DNA of 64,000 bases, taken from the NCBI RefSeq assembly GCF_016887565.1, contig NZ_CP069396.1, positions 12,134,001 through 12,198,000 of the forward strand. Reading direction: 5' to 3'. A program made the position numbers and the translations under genes. Below the pieces are notes generated by a model. That model saw only the letters and a program-made list of their open reading frames with translations, did not search any database and was not told where the DNA came from. The stretch comes from Archangium violaceum (GTDB taxonomy: Bacteria > Myxococcota > Myxococcia > Myxococcales > Myxococcaceae). Below are positions 1-7,637 of this stretch, piece after piece; position 1 is the first letter of the stretch; each line of letters opens with the position of its first letter.

Positions 1-72
1 GCCCGTCTGCTTGGAAGTCATCGCCGTGATGAAATGGGCAGACCGGCCCTCCGCCGGCCCCGGAGAACCTCC

Positions 73-1266
73 ATGCGTCGCCTTCTCGTCCTCACCGTAC
101 CTGCCGCCCTGATGATGGGAACGGGCTGTGTCGCCCACTACCACCAGCCGGGCTACTACTCGTCGTCGTCCTCCACGACCTACGAGTACCGCTACTCCGG
201 CGCCCACCCCGACCCGTACGGCGAGTGGTGCACCGAGAACTACTCCCACGTCCACGGCTACGCGCCCTCGGACGTGAATACCTACACCTACTCGGACAAC
301 GTGTACGTGTACCGGGGCCCCCGAGTGGTCTGGTACATGGACTACCACCCGGTCTCGGGCGGCAGCGTCTGCTACATGCACGGGCGCCACAGCCACGACT
401 ACTTCCCGCACTCGTACTCGGGCTCCACGTACCGCTGGGACAACGGGCGCTCGGGGTACGTCTACAACAACTACCGGCCGCCTCCTCCGCCCCCGTCGTG
501 GAACGGCAACTCGCACGACGCCTCGCCCGTGTACGGCGGCCGTCCGGGAGGGGGCTACTCGAATCCTCCGCCTCCTCCGCCCTCCTCGGGCGGTTGGGGC
601 AACTCCAACCAGAACCCGCCTCCTCCGCCGGGAACGAGCTACGGCTCGCGGCCCCCGACGAGCAGCGGCAACTCCGGTGGCTGGGGCAGCCCGCCGCCTC
701 CGCCTCCCACGGGTAACTCCGGCGGCGGCTGGGGCAACCGGCCTCCCCCCTCGAACGGCGGGGGCACCACGCCTCCGCCGCCTCCCCCGGGTAACTCCGG
801 CGGTGGCTGGGGCAACCGGCCTCCTCCCTCCAACGGTGGTGGAAACAACGGCGGTGGCCATCCTCCGCCCAACAACGGCGGCAACCACGGGGGTGGCGGG
901 GGTAACGGCAATGGTGGTGGCAATGGCGGTGGCCACGGCAACGGGGGTGGCAACGGCGGTGGCCACGGCAACGGCGGTGGCCACGGCGGTGGCTGGGGCA
1001 ACGGCAACGGCGGTGGCCATGGCGGTGGCAACGGGGGTGGCAACAGCCATGGCGGCGGCAATGGCAACGGCGGTGGCTGGGGTAACAATGGCGGCGGAAA
1101 CAGCGGTGGCGGCAATCCTCCGCCCAACCCCGGTGGTGGCGGTGGCGGTGGCGGTGGCTGGGGTAACGGCAACGGGGGTGGCAACGGCAATGGCGGCGGC
1201 AACGGGGGTGGCAACGGCAATGGCGGCGGCAACGGGGGTGGCTGGGGCCGCGGGGGTCGCCGCTAG
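73..1266 (+). CDS. Gly/Asn- and Pro-rich surface lipoprotein
   Basis: A 397-residue predicted lipoprotein of unknown function. Start chosen at 73 because GGAG lies 7 bases upstream and the N-terminus is then a standard lipoprotein signal ending in MGTGC, with Cys19 as the lipidated residue. Residues about 20-140 are rich in Tyr, Ser and His. From about residue 145 come runs of four to six prolines alternating with Gly-Gly-Trp-Gly blocks, and the last 130 residues are almost only Gly and Asn with scattered His and Trp. No enzymatic motif is visible; the composition fits a disordered, envelope-anchored fibre or adhesive coat. It stands alone with its own terminator hairpin. Function is unknown, but the open frame and lipobox make the gene itself convincing. 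Confidence 0.85.
   Translation: MRRLLVLTVPAALMMGTGCVAHYHQPGYYSSSSSTTYEYRYSGAHPDPYGEWCTENYSHVHGYAPSDVNTYTYSDNVYVYRGPRVVWYMDYHPVSGGSVCYMHGRHSHDYFPHSYSGSTYRWDNGRSGYVYNNYRPPPPPPSWNGNSHDASPVYGGRPGGGYSNPPPPPPSSGGWGNSNQNPPPPPGTSYGSRPPTSSGNSGGWGSPPPPPPTGNSGGGWGNRPPPSNGGGTTPPPPPPGNSGGGWGNRPPPSNGGGNNGGGHPPPNNGGNHGGGGGNGNGGGNGGGHGNGGGNGGGHGNGGGHGGGWGNGNGGGHGGGNGGGNSHGGGNGNGGGWGNNGGGNSGGGNPPPNPGGGGGGGGGWGNGNGGGNGNGGGNGGGNGNGGGNGGGWGRGGRR
895..1258 (+). repeat. Degenerate GGY-AAC-GGY codon repeat
   Basis: The 3' third of the Gly-rich lipoprotein gene is built from short units encoding Gly-Gly-Gly-Asn-Gly and Gly-Gly-Gly-His-Gly, many identical over 12-20 bases. Such DNA is prone to slippage, so copy number may vary between strains. 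Confidence 0.85.
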
Positions 1267-1292
1267 GACCTGAAGTCCAGCAGTCCGTGATT

Positions 1293-1345
1293 CGAGGGCC
1301 GCTCCCTTCCTCTCCGCGAGGTGGGGGGCGGCCCTCGGTACTTTC
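1293..1345 (+). terminator. Long hairpin terminator after the Gly-rich lipoprotein gene
   Basis: CGAGGGCCGC (1293-1302) pairs perfectly with GCGGCCCTCG (1328-1337), and the stem is followed by GTACTTT. It begins 27 bases after the stop codon. The T tract is weak, as is usual at this GC content. Confidence 0.7.
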
Positions 1346-1450
1346 CACCTGTGAGCACTCGGGACGTGGGGATTGCGTCACCCAGGGGACGTCTACGGCC
1401 CGAGGGTGGATTGCCACCACGCGGGAGCGTGAAGACCTTGGCGCGCAGTC

Positions 1451-2314
1451 ATGATGCGTCCGAGTCACTTCCTCTGCTGCGCTCTCCTTGGCCTCGCCCC
1501 GGTGGCCTGTGGCCCTGGCACTTCCGCGGATCAGGATCCCGCCGTCGACCGCAGTGACAGCAAGACGGTGGATCTCGACCACCTGACCATCACCGTCGCC
1601 GGTCGCGCCGAGGTCTTCCCCGAGGCCGCTCGCCTGCTCGAGGCCCGGGGTCAACCCGTCCCCACGCTCGACGGCGTCGCCCTCACCATCGAGGAGCCGC
1701 TGCGCATCGGGGTGAACGACGCGGACTCCGTCTTCGGCCGGGGCTCCGTTGGCACCGAGGGCGGTTTCGCCGTGCCCGACGTGCCCGTGCGCGACATCAA
1801 CCTGAGCCTCGCCACCAGCCTCGAGCCCGAGGGCTTCGTGCGCAGCTCCACCGTCGTCTTCGACACCGTCTTCACGCGCACTCGGCCGCGCACCGACATC
1901 ATCGGGGCACGCGCCTGGGCCCTGCCCAACACCTTCCACGACACCCTCACCCAGGCCGTGGGCGAGTCGTGGATCCGCGCGCACACCGAGGACCGCGCTC
2001 GAGCGCTGCGCGAGGCCGGCTTCATCCTCGGCCGCGTCGTGGATGCCTCGGGAGCGCCCGTCGCTGGAGCTCGCGTCGTGCTCGACCGGGGAGAGCTCGC
2101 CAACCGCGTCTACTACCCCGCACCGGACTTCCAGAGCGCCACCCAGGACGCCACCAGCGCCACCGGCCTCTTCCTCTACGTGCACTCCGGCGCGGCGGCG
2201 GAGAGCTTCACCCTCTCCATCCAGGGCGCTCGGGACTACCTGCCCCGCCACGCGGGAGCCGCTCCCGGCAGGGCACTCGTTCTCACGCTGTACCCGGGCA
2301 ACACGACGCCGTAA
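1451..2314 (+). CDS. Lipoprotein with a carboxypeptidase-regulatory-like segment
   Basis: A 287-residue predicted lipoprotein. The signal peptide ends in PVAC with Cys20 as the lipidation site. Residues about 30-185 match nothing I recognise. From about residue 190 the sequence GRVVDASGAPVAGARVVLD is typical of carboxypeptidase-regulatory-like (Ig-type beta-sandwich) domains, which often occur as structural modules in secreted proteins. Two ATG codons (1451, 1454) are possible starts and no strong ribosome site separates them. No catalytic residues are evident. The gene is monocistronic and is followed at once by one copy of the dispersed palindromic repeat. Cell location is inferred to be the envelope; function unknown. 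Confidence 0.75.
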   Translation: MMRPSHFLCCALLGLAPVACGPGTSADQDPAVDRSDSKTVDLDHLTITVAGRAEVFPEAARLLEARGQPVPTLDGVALTIEEPLRIGVNDADSVFGRGSVGTEGGFAVPDVPVRDINLSLATSLEPEGFVRSSTVVFDTVFTRTRPRTDIIGARAWALPNTFHDTLTQAVGESWIRAHTEDRARALREAGFILGRVVDASGAPVAGARVVLDRGELANRVYYPAPDFQSATQDATSATGLFLYVHSGAAAESFTLSIQGARDYLPRHAGAAPGRALVLTLYPGNTTP

Positions 2315-2375
2315 GCGCTGACGGAGGCCCGGCTGGCCGCCAGGCCCCGACGAGAGAATCCCGAGCCGCCACATT

Positions 2376-2411
2376 CCCCTCTCCCTCCGGGAGAGGGACG
2401 GGGTGAGGGTA
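2376..2411 (+). repeat. Dispersed palindromic repeat, copy 1
   Basis: CCCCTCTCCCTCC-GGGAGAGGG followed by ACGGGGTGAGGGTA. The two arms form a 9-bp stem. Nearly identical elements recur in either orientation between genes throughout the window, always outside coding sequence; here it sits between the ends of two convergent genes. Confidence 0.85.
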
Positions 2412-2450
2412 CCGCGTGAACACGGCTTGCCTCTGAGTCACCCCGGAAGC

Positions 2451-3077
2451 TCAGGGGAGCGCGGACCCCTGCTCCGCCGCTGAGAGCACCCGTGTCTCCA
2501 GCGCGGCCAGAAGGCCCCGGACAAAGGCGTCGAAGCTCGCGTCCTTCGCGCGGATCCGCTCGGGGTCGAGAAACCGTGCCATCCGCTTCTGCTCCTTGGG
2601 GCCCCAGCCTCCGAGCAGCTCTCCCAGGAGTTCCTCCAGCTGCTCCCGCCCGCGCGGCAACTCTTCCGGCAGGTGGGTCCCACCCGCTTGCCCGATGGCC
2701 TCCTCGTCCGCGAGCACCCAGCTCTCGATGGAGGGAACCAGGGGAATCACGCTCACCCTGTCCATCAGCCGCAATCGGACCAGAGGCTCCTGGATCTCGC
2801 TGACCATGGACGAGATACGCTGCTTCCTGTTGGAGCCCGTGCCGAAGAGGATGAAGAACCGCTGGTAGTTCTTGGTGAGCATCAACTCCACCACGGAGAA
2901 AAGGCCCTCCCGAGGGGTCCCCCCGCATCGAATGGTCGCGAAGCGCGGCTCCGAGGCGGGGCGATGCCGAGCAACCACTGTGCGCGCCAGTGCTTCCACG
3001 AGCAGCTTCTCTTTGTCTCCATCGACAAGGAAGGCAATCTTCCGCTGCGCTGACCGCTTCGCCGATTGTCTCCTCAT
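2451..3077 (-). CDS. TOPRIM-like (DUF4276/RloB-type) protein, second gene of a nuclease cassette
   Basis: A 208-residue protein. Start placed at 3077, where its ATG overlaps the upstream gene's stop by 4 bases (ATGA), which implies translational coupling. Residues 14-30 (IAFLVDGDKEKLLVEAL) resemble the first strand and helix of TOPRIM-like proteins of the DUF4276/RloB kind, and residues 116-124 (SIESWVLAD) match the conserved EaWlLaD motif of those families. Key acids look altered: Asp19 stands where the first TOPRIM glutamate is expected, and the usual DxD segment appears as LFGTGSNR (residues 77-84). It could therefore be a divergent nuclease or a catalytically dead relative. Related proteins usually sit beside ATPases or nucleases in defence loci; here the partner is a PD-(D/E)XK-like protein. 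The family assignment is my reading of the motifs, unconfirmed. Confidence 0.5.
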   Translation of the reverse strand: MRRQSAKRSAQRKIAFLVDGDKEKLLVEALARTVVARHRPASEPRFATIRCGGTPREGLFSVVELMLTKNYQRFFILFGTGSNRKQRISSMVSEIQEPLVRLRLMDRVSVIPLVPSIESWVLADEEAIGQAGGTHLPEELPRGREQLEELLGELLGGWGPKEQKRMARFLDPERIRAKDASFDAFVRGLLAALETRVLSAAEQGSALP

Positions 3078-3604
3078 GCGTTCCTCCAATAATCCTTGAT
3101 GATTCTGTAGGTCACATGGCACTGCCCATAACTCGCCGCGTGCCGGAGTTTCAGGTCGAGCACCTCACGAAACGAGTGCGCGGGCGCCAATGCGTCGTCG
3201 AGGTCGTGCTCGTTGAACAGCAGGGTGTTGATGCCCTTGCCCCAGGTCAGCGCCTCAATGGCTCCCTTGCTGAATTCCGCGCCGATATAAAGGAAGACCC
3301 CCAGCGTCCCTGCCAGCTTGCCTTCGAGCTTGCCCCGGAAGGCGAATACATCCGCCACCGACACCCGCTCCCTCCACCGGGCTTCCAGCAGGAAGTGTCG
3401 CTGCCCGTCGGTGAAGGAGATGTCGATTTCCTCCCCTGGCGGCCGGGTGTTGCGCCAGGGGCGCAGCGACTCGGATTCGAGCAACTCGGATTCGAGCAAC
3501 TCGTAGGCGATCCCCTCGAGACGGCGGCCCCGTTCCTGCGCCCCCATCCGCCCCTTCTTCAGCTCCTTGTATTCCCTCCGCAGTACGACCTTCCGGCGTC
3601 CCAT
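3074..3604 (-). CDS. Mrr-like PD-(D/E)XK restriction-fold protein, first gene of the cassette
   Basis: A 176-residue protein. ATG at 3604 is preferred over 3649 because GGAGG lies just upstream and the predicted transcription start falls near 3654. The order of motifs suggests a restriction-endonuclease fold: a helix with Glu30 (RRLEGIAYELL), then EEID with Asp61, then FLLEARW with Glu74 and Arg76 in place of the usual E-x-K, then LYIGAEFSKGAIEAL, which resembles the GFtkgAlea segment of Mrr-type nucleases. Arg replacing Lys in the catalytic strand is unusual and could reduce or change activity. A tandem 15-base duplication adds ELLES to the helix after Glu30. It is the first gene of a coupled pair with a promoter and an operator-like palindrome directly upstream. 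Role inferred: DNA cleavage in defence or DNA damage response. Confidence 0.55.
   Translation of the reverse strand: MGRRKVVLRREYKELKKGRMGAQERGRRLEGIAYELLESELLESESLRPWRNTRPPGEEIDISFTDGQRHFLLEARWRERVSVADVFAFRGKLEGKLAGTLGVFLYIGAEFSKGAIEALTWGKGINTLLFNEHDLDDALAPAHSFREVLDLKLRHAASYGQCHVTYRIIKDYWRNA
3469..3498 (-). repeat. Exact 15-bp tandem duplication inside the Mrr-like gene
   Basis: The 15-mer ACTCGGATTCGAGCA occurs twice in direct succession (3469-3483 and 3484-3498), adding five residues (ELLES) in frame. It looks like a recent slippage event. Confidence 0.85.
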
Positions 3605-3647
3605 GCCTCCGCCCCTCCGTCCCGGACAGGCCCCACGCCTCTCCATC

Positions 3648-3663
3648 ACTGAACCCGTTCAGT
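3648..3663. promoter_or_regulatory. Perfect 16-bp palindrome, operator-like
   Basis: ACTGAAC-CC-GTTCAGT is perfectly self-complementary. It overlaps the inferred -10 box and start of transcription of the nuclease cassette, the usual place for a repressor. The GTTCAG half resembles the half-site I remember for the LexA box of Myxococcus xanthus, but the overall match to that consensus is incomplete. Confidence 0.55.
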
Positions 3664-3688
3664 ATAGCGGAGGCGTCTGACGTTTCAG
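3661..3688 (-). promoter_or_regulatory. Sigma-70-type promoter for the nuclease cassette
   Basis: On the minus strand CTGAAA (3688-3683) is followed, after 16 bases, by TATACT (3666-3661). This is 4/6 and 5/6 to consensus, and is one of the few strong AT-rich -10 boxes in the window. Confidence 0.5.
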
Positions 3689-3796
3689 GTCAGGTAGTCT
3701 GGAGGCTATCGCCAGCCATGGCAAGACCTTCCCGGGGAACTCTGGTGAGCTCCAGACCCGGGTGTCTTTACTGGTAGGGGAACTCGAGAGGATGGA

Positions 3797-3832
3797 TACC
3801 CTCACCCCGTCCCTCTCCCAGAGGGAGAGGGG
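3797..3832 (-). repeat. Dispersed palindromic repeat, copy 2
   Basis: TACCCTCACCCCGT followed by CCCTCTCCC-AGA-GGGAGAGGGG; inverted orientation relative to copy 1. It ends 12 bases from the stop codon of the TolB-like gene. Confidence 0.85.
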
Positions 3833-3843
3833 ATGTGGGGGAA

Positions 3844-4989
3844 TCAGGGGCTCCCGGTCCCGCCCGCCGCGCGCGGCTCCTTCGGCACGAACCAACGCGG
3901 CAACCAGTCCGCTCCCTTCGCGCTCGTCAACTGCGTCTGCCCGCTCCCGTCCGCCCTCATCAGGAACAGCTCCACGTCTCCCGTGCGGTCCGACGCGTAC
4001 ACCAGGTACTTCCCATCCGGACTCCACTCCGGTTGGTCGTTCACGCTCTTCCCGTCCGTCAGCGCCACCGGCTCCCCTCCCGCCACCCCCGCCACCCAGA
4101 TGCGCGCCTTCCCGTCCTTCTCCGTCTTCTCCCGCGCCACGAACGCCAGCTTCTGCCCGTCCGGACTCCACACCGGCTCCCGCTCCTCGCCCGTCACCGC
4201 GCTCCCCGACACCGCCCTCAGCCCCGTCCCGTCCGGCTTCACCACGAACACCCGCGTGCGCCCCTCCCGGTCACTCAAGAAGGAGATCCACTTCCCGTCC
4301 GGACTCCACTTCGGCGCCATGTCCTCCTTGTAGAACGCCGTCAGCCGGCGCACCTCCGAGCCGTCCGCCTTCATCACGTAGATTTCCGGATCGCCCTCGC
4401 GGCTGGACACGAACGCCACCTGCGTCCCGTCCGGAGACACGCTCGGCTCGAAGTTCCCCTCGCGCGCCGTCGCCAGCCGCGTCACCTCCGCGCCCGCGCG
4501 CGGCTCCTGCCGCACCACGTCGCTGAAGCCCTCCGCGTCCGACTCCGCCACGAACCAGCGCCCATCCGGCGACCAGCTCGGGTTGCGCGCCCGACCCCGG
4601 GGCTCCGTCACCAGCACCGGCTCGCCTCCCCCCAACGGCACCAGCCGCAGCTGCTCCACGTGCAGCCCCCTCACCTCCGCCGCCGCCACCACCATCACCG
4701 CCGCTCCATCCGGAGACGGCGCGATGGGGTACTCGTCCTCGGGACCTCGCGTCAGCTGGCGCTCCTCACCCGTGGGGCGCACCAACCAGACATCCTTCTG
4801 CGGGGCCCGCTCGGAGACGAAGGCGATGACTCCCGGCATCGCCTTGCGCTCCTCCGCGGAGAGGGGCCCGGAGCCGGATGCGCTCCCACCACACGTGCCC
4901 GCCTTGCATCCAACCCCGAGCAGGGCGAGCACGGCCAGTCGCCGCGCTCCACCCCGCCACGCCTGCTGCTTCGCGAAGTCCCGAGTCAT
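3844..4989 (-). CDS. TolB-like PD40 beta-propeller lipoprotein
   Basis: A 381-residue predicted lipoprotein. ATG at 4989 is chosen over a GTG one codon earlier. The signal peptide ends in LGVGC. About six WD40-like PD40 repeats follow, each with a xWSPDG or xxSPDG core (for example PSWSPDGRWF, PKWSPDGKWI, PEWSPDGKYL) and a trailing DRxGxxxxFxMxxDGS strand, as in the C-terminal propeller of TolB. The N-terminal TolB domain is missing, so this is not TolB itself. It is probably a periplasmic or outer-membrane-anchored protein-binding propeller. It lies 12 bases downstream of a cell-wall amidase gene on the same strand and is probably co-transcribed with it, which fits a role in envelope or peptidoglycan turnover. 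Confidence 0.8.
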   Translation of the reverse strand: MTRDFAKQQAWRGGARRLAVLALLGVGCKAGTCGGSASGSGPLSAEERKAMPGVIAFVSERAPQKDVWLVRPTGEERQLTRGPEDEYPIAPSPDGAAVMVVAAAEVRGLHVEQLRLVPLGGGEPVLVTEPRGRARNPSWSPDGRWFVAESDAEGFSDVVRQEPRAGAEVTRLATAREGNFEPSVSPDGTQVAFVSSREGDPEIYVMKADGSEVRRLTAFYKEDMAPKWSPDGKWISFLSDREGRTRVFVVKPDGTGLRAVSGSAVTGEEREPVWSPDGQKLAFVAREKTEKDGKARIWVAGVAGGEPVALTDGKSVNDQPEWSPDGKYLVYASDRTGDVELFLMRADGSGQTQLTSAKGADWLPRWFVPKEPRAAGGTGSP

Positions 4990-5001
4990 CACGTCACGTC
5001 A

Positions 5002-6606
5002 TTACCGCACGCGGATGGCGTCCGCGATGACCTGGTAGCCAGAACCGGTCCAGCGGCTCAGCTGAACCTTGTTCCAGCCGGCCGGGAAGCTCCAGGTACC
5101 CAGCGTGTTCCACGCGCCGCCACCGGCCTGCTGGTTCACGTTCACCGTGGCCAGCTTGGTGCCGTTCGCGTCCCAGATGATGAAGGGCGCCGTCGTCGAG
5201 CGATCCGTGGCCGAGGTCCACCAGGCGTCGATCGTCTTCGTGCCCGCCGCCGACATGTAGAAGTAGAACGTCGCCGGGTCCGACACCGCCGCCGTGGGGG
5301 CCGCGAAGTAGCCCGAGCCGTAGTAGCCCGCCACGTTCGTCGAGGACACCCAGTTGGCCGACACCTCGATGTAGCCCTTGGAGGAGTCGTTGTTGGCGTT
5401 GTTGCTGTCGATGATCAGCGCAGTGGTGGTGCCGCAGTAGCTCTGCACCTTGCTGATGTACGAGGACCACGGCCAGTTGGGACCCGGATCCGTGCGGCTG
5501 GCCGGCTGCAGACGCCCGTGCGCCACGATGTGGTAGCTGTCACGCACGATGGCCTGACCCTTGGTGATGTCGCACGTCAGCTTCGCCGACGCGTCGATCT
5601 GCCCGGCCGGGAAGGACGTCTGGCTGGCATAGCCGCCGTGCTCGATGCCCACCGAGAAGTGGTTCACCGACACGCCCTGCAGGCCGCACATCACGCCACC
5701 GTTGAGGTTGCAGTCGTAGGTGGCGCCCACGTGCCAGCCACGGTCCGCCTCACGCACCAGCTGCGAAATCTCCGAGCCGCTCTCGTTCACCACGTAGTGC
5801 GCGCTCACGCCCGAGGCGGTGTTGGTCAGCCAGCTCCAACAGCTCGAATACGTGCCCTCACAGGTGTGGATGACCACGATCTGCACGTCGCCCGTGGCGT
5901 CCGTGGGACGCGCGTTGTAGTTGGGCGAGGGGCGCCAGATGGAGGCGGCGTAGTCCGGGCCAGCGGCCATCGCGTGCACGCTGGGCGAGGCGAACTGCGC
6001 GCGCGCCTGCGTGGGCATGAGCGAGACGGCCACGTCACCCGCGGGCGTCTGGGCCACCGCGCCCTGGCGCAGCACCCCGTACACCTCGTTGTGGATGAAC
6101 TCGGCCTGCGCGTCGGTGCTGGTGATGCCGCTGAGCTTCGCCACGGCCGGAGCCCAGGCGCCCAGGTCCGAGCGGTCCACCTTCAGCTCGTCCGCGGTGG
6201 CCGACAACAGCGCCGCGTAGGCCCGGATGTTGGCCTCGGGCTGGGTGCGCACGGCCTCCTCGGACACGCCGGCCAGGCGCGCGCCCTCGGCGACCTTCGC
6301 GCCGCGCAGGGCCATGAGGCCGTAGGCCGCGGGCATGCCCTCGAACTCCACCTCGCCCTTCACCATGTCCCACCGGGTCTCGGTGTAGGACACAGCCTTG
6401 AGCAGGTCGGCGGGAACGCGGAAGTCCGTGGCCGCCTGGGCGAAGAAGCCATCCAGCTGGTACGGGGTGCGCTCGGCCTCGCGCTGCGCGGGCGTGCGCG
6501 AGTCCTCGACAGAGGCAGGTGCGGGGGGGGTGGGCTCCTGAGGACCACAGGCAGCCAGGGAGAGCGCGGCGGCGGCTGCCACCAGCGGCTTACGGAACGG
6601 GTGCAT
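5002..6606 (-). CDS. Three-domain N-acetylmuramoyl-L-alanine amidase lipoprotein
   Basis: A 534-residue predicted lipoprotein; ATG at 6606 has AAGGAG upstream and the signal ends in SLAAC (Cys20). Residues about 40-150 look like a lytic-transglycosylase (SLT-like) domain: [17 protein letters not shown] contains the expected catalytic-type glutamate, followed by a YGLMAL segment. Residues about 220-385 form an amidase_2 domain with the zinc-ligand signatures VVIHTCEG and [18 protein letters not shown], which would cleave the MurNAc-L-Ala bond. Residues about 400-534 match the golvesin-C-terminal-like beta-sandwich ([28 protein letters not shown]) seen in secreted myxobacterial enzymes. It may act on its own wall or on prey peptidoglycan. 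The order SLT-amidase-golvesin in one lipoprotein is unusual. Confidence 0.85.
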   Translation of the reverse strand: MHPFRKPLVAAAAALSLAACGPQEPTPPAPASVEDSRTPAQREAERTPYQLDGFFAQAATDFRVPADLLKAVSYTETRWDMVKGEVEFEGMPAAYGLMALRGAKVAEGARLAGVSEEAVRTQPEANIRAYAALLSATADELKVDRSDLGAWAPAVAKLSGITSTDAQAEFIHNEVYGVLRQGAVAQTPAGDVAVSLMPTQARAQFASPSVHAMAAGPDYAASIWRPSPNYNARPTDATGDVQIVVIHTCEGTYSSCWSWLTNTASGVSAHYVVNESGSEISQLVREADRGWHVGATYDCNLNGGVMCGLQGVSVNHFSVGIEHGGYASQTSFPAGQIDASAKLTCDITKGQAIVRDSYHIVAHGRLQPASRTDPGPNWPWSSYISKVQSYCGTTTALIIDSNNANNDSSKGYIEVSANWVSSTNVAGYYGSGYFAAPTAAVSDPATFYFYMSAAGTKTIDAWWTSATDRSTTAPFIIWDANGTKLATVNVNQQAGGGAWNTLGTWSFPAGWNKVQLSRWTGSGYQVIADAIRVR

Positions 6607-6699
6607 GGATGCACTCCTTGGGGGGAAGAAACGAAGCGACGGCACCATCCCCTCCTACTACTAAAGGGGGTGGCTGGCTGGATAAGATGCCCTTTCCTG

Positions 6700-6712
6700 T
6701 TCCCCAAGGGAA
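6700..6712. promoter_or_regulatory. Short palindrome in the amidase / phosphoesterase divergent region
   Basis: TTCCC-CAA-GGGAA is a perfect inverted repeat in the 233-base divergent intergenic region, 94 bases upstream of the amidase start. The surrounding AT-richer stretch (6655-6755) probably holds both promoters, but no convincing hexamer pair could be fixed. Confidence 0.3.
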
Positions 6713-6839
6713 GCCCGGTTTTCTTGAAACCCTATTCTGTAGGAATTTTGCCTTGCAACGATCGGCCGGGTGGTCGGGGAGTGGCCTGGGGGGCGATACG
6801 AGGGGCGACGAGGGGAGCGGGCTGGGTTAGGACAGGGTC

Positions 6840-7574
6840 ATGCGTCTCTTCGCCATCGGGGACACCCATCTGCCCTCCACGCGCAACAAGGACATGCACC
6901 GCTTCGGGTGGACGGATCATCCGTTGCCGCTGCAGCGCGCCTGGGACGAGAAGGTGCGGCCCGAGGACGTGGTGCTGGTGGTGGGGGACATCTCGTGGGC
7001 GACGCGGCCCACCGAGGTGATGGACGACCTGAAGTGGCTGGACGAGCGGCCGGGGCGCAAGGTGCTGGTGCGTGGCAACCACGACTACTGGTGGGGCGAC
7101 TCGGCGTCGAAGCTGCGCAAGCTGCTGGAGCCGTACAAGACGCTGGAGGGCTTCCTGCACAACAGCTCGGTGGTCATCGGGCGGTGGGTGATCGCCGGCA
7201 CGCGGCTGTGGACGGCGCCCGAGGCTCCGCCGATGCCGGGCGGGGAGATGGGTGACGAGCACGGGGACGCGGGGTACGTGGAGCGGGAGACGCGGCGGCT
7301 GGCGGCGTCCATCGCGGACGCGGAGAAGAAGGAGAAGGAGAGCGCCGAGCCGCTGACGCGCGTGGTGGCGGTGCACTTCCCGCCGATGTACGCCAACGAG
7401 AAGCCGACGGCGTTCCTCGGCCCCATCGAGGCCTTCAAGCCCAAGGTCTGCGTGTACGGGCACCTGCACGCGGGAGGAATCCCGGCGGGCTTCACGGGAG
7501 AGCGCGCCGGGGTGCGCTACGTGCTGGCCTCGTGTGACGCGGCGGGCTTCTCGCCGATGCTGCTGGACGAATGA
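6840..7574 (+). CDS. Calcineurin-like metallophosphoesterase
   Basis: A 244-residue cytoplasmic protein with the complete metallophosphoesterase metal-site motif set in order: GDTH (residues 7-10), GDIS, GNHDYWW, an HFPP segment and GHLH. These residues bind two metal ions and hydrolyse phosphoester bonds. GNHDYWWG and the lysine- and glutamate-rich insert around residues 155-170 are typical of a bacterial subgroup annotated only as metallophosphoesterase, with unknown natural substrate. No signal peptide or membrane segment. It is read divergently from the amidase and is followed by a degenerate copy of the dispersed repeat. Confidence 0.9.
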   Translation: MRLFAIGDTHLPSTRNKDMHRFGWTDHPLPLQRAWDEKVRPEDVVLVVGDISWATRPTEVMDDLKWLDERPGRKVLVRGNHDYWWGDSASKLRKLLEPYKTLEGFLHNSSVVIGRWVIAGTRLWTAPEAPPMPGGEMGDEHGDAGYVERETRRLAASIADAEKKEKESAEPLTRVVAVHFPPMYANEKPTAFLGPIEAFKPKVCVYGHLHAGGIPAGFTGERAGVRYVLASCDAAGFSPMLLDE

Positions 7575-7577
7575 CCG

Positions 7578-7608
7578 TCCCCCTCCGCTCGGAGAGGGAC
7601 GGGGTGGG
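7578..7608 (+). repeat. Dispersed palindromic repeat, degenerate copy 3
   Basis: CCCCCTCCGCTCGGAGAGGG followed by ACGGGGTGGG. It keeps the 3' box but has lost part of the left arm. It lies between the ends of two convergent genes. Confidence 0.65.
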
Positions 7609-7637
7609 CGAAGCCCGGGTGAGGCGCGACGCGGCCC

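Noticed and set aside
895-1258. CRISPR-like array
   Set aside because: Repeats are codon-level Gly/Asn units inside an open frame, without regular spacers.
92-2374. Very long minus-strand open frame (760 codons)
   Set aside because: Frame opposite a Gly/Pro-rich gene and another lipoprotein; its translation is a His/Arg/Cys-rich mirror of GGY/CCG codons with no domain.
3835-7020. 1061-codon plus-strand open frame
   Set aside because: Antisense to the TolB-like and amidase genes, which show clear domains and signal peptides; the shadow arises from high-GC third positions.
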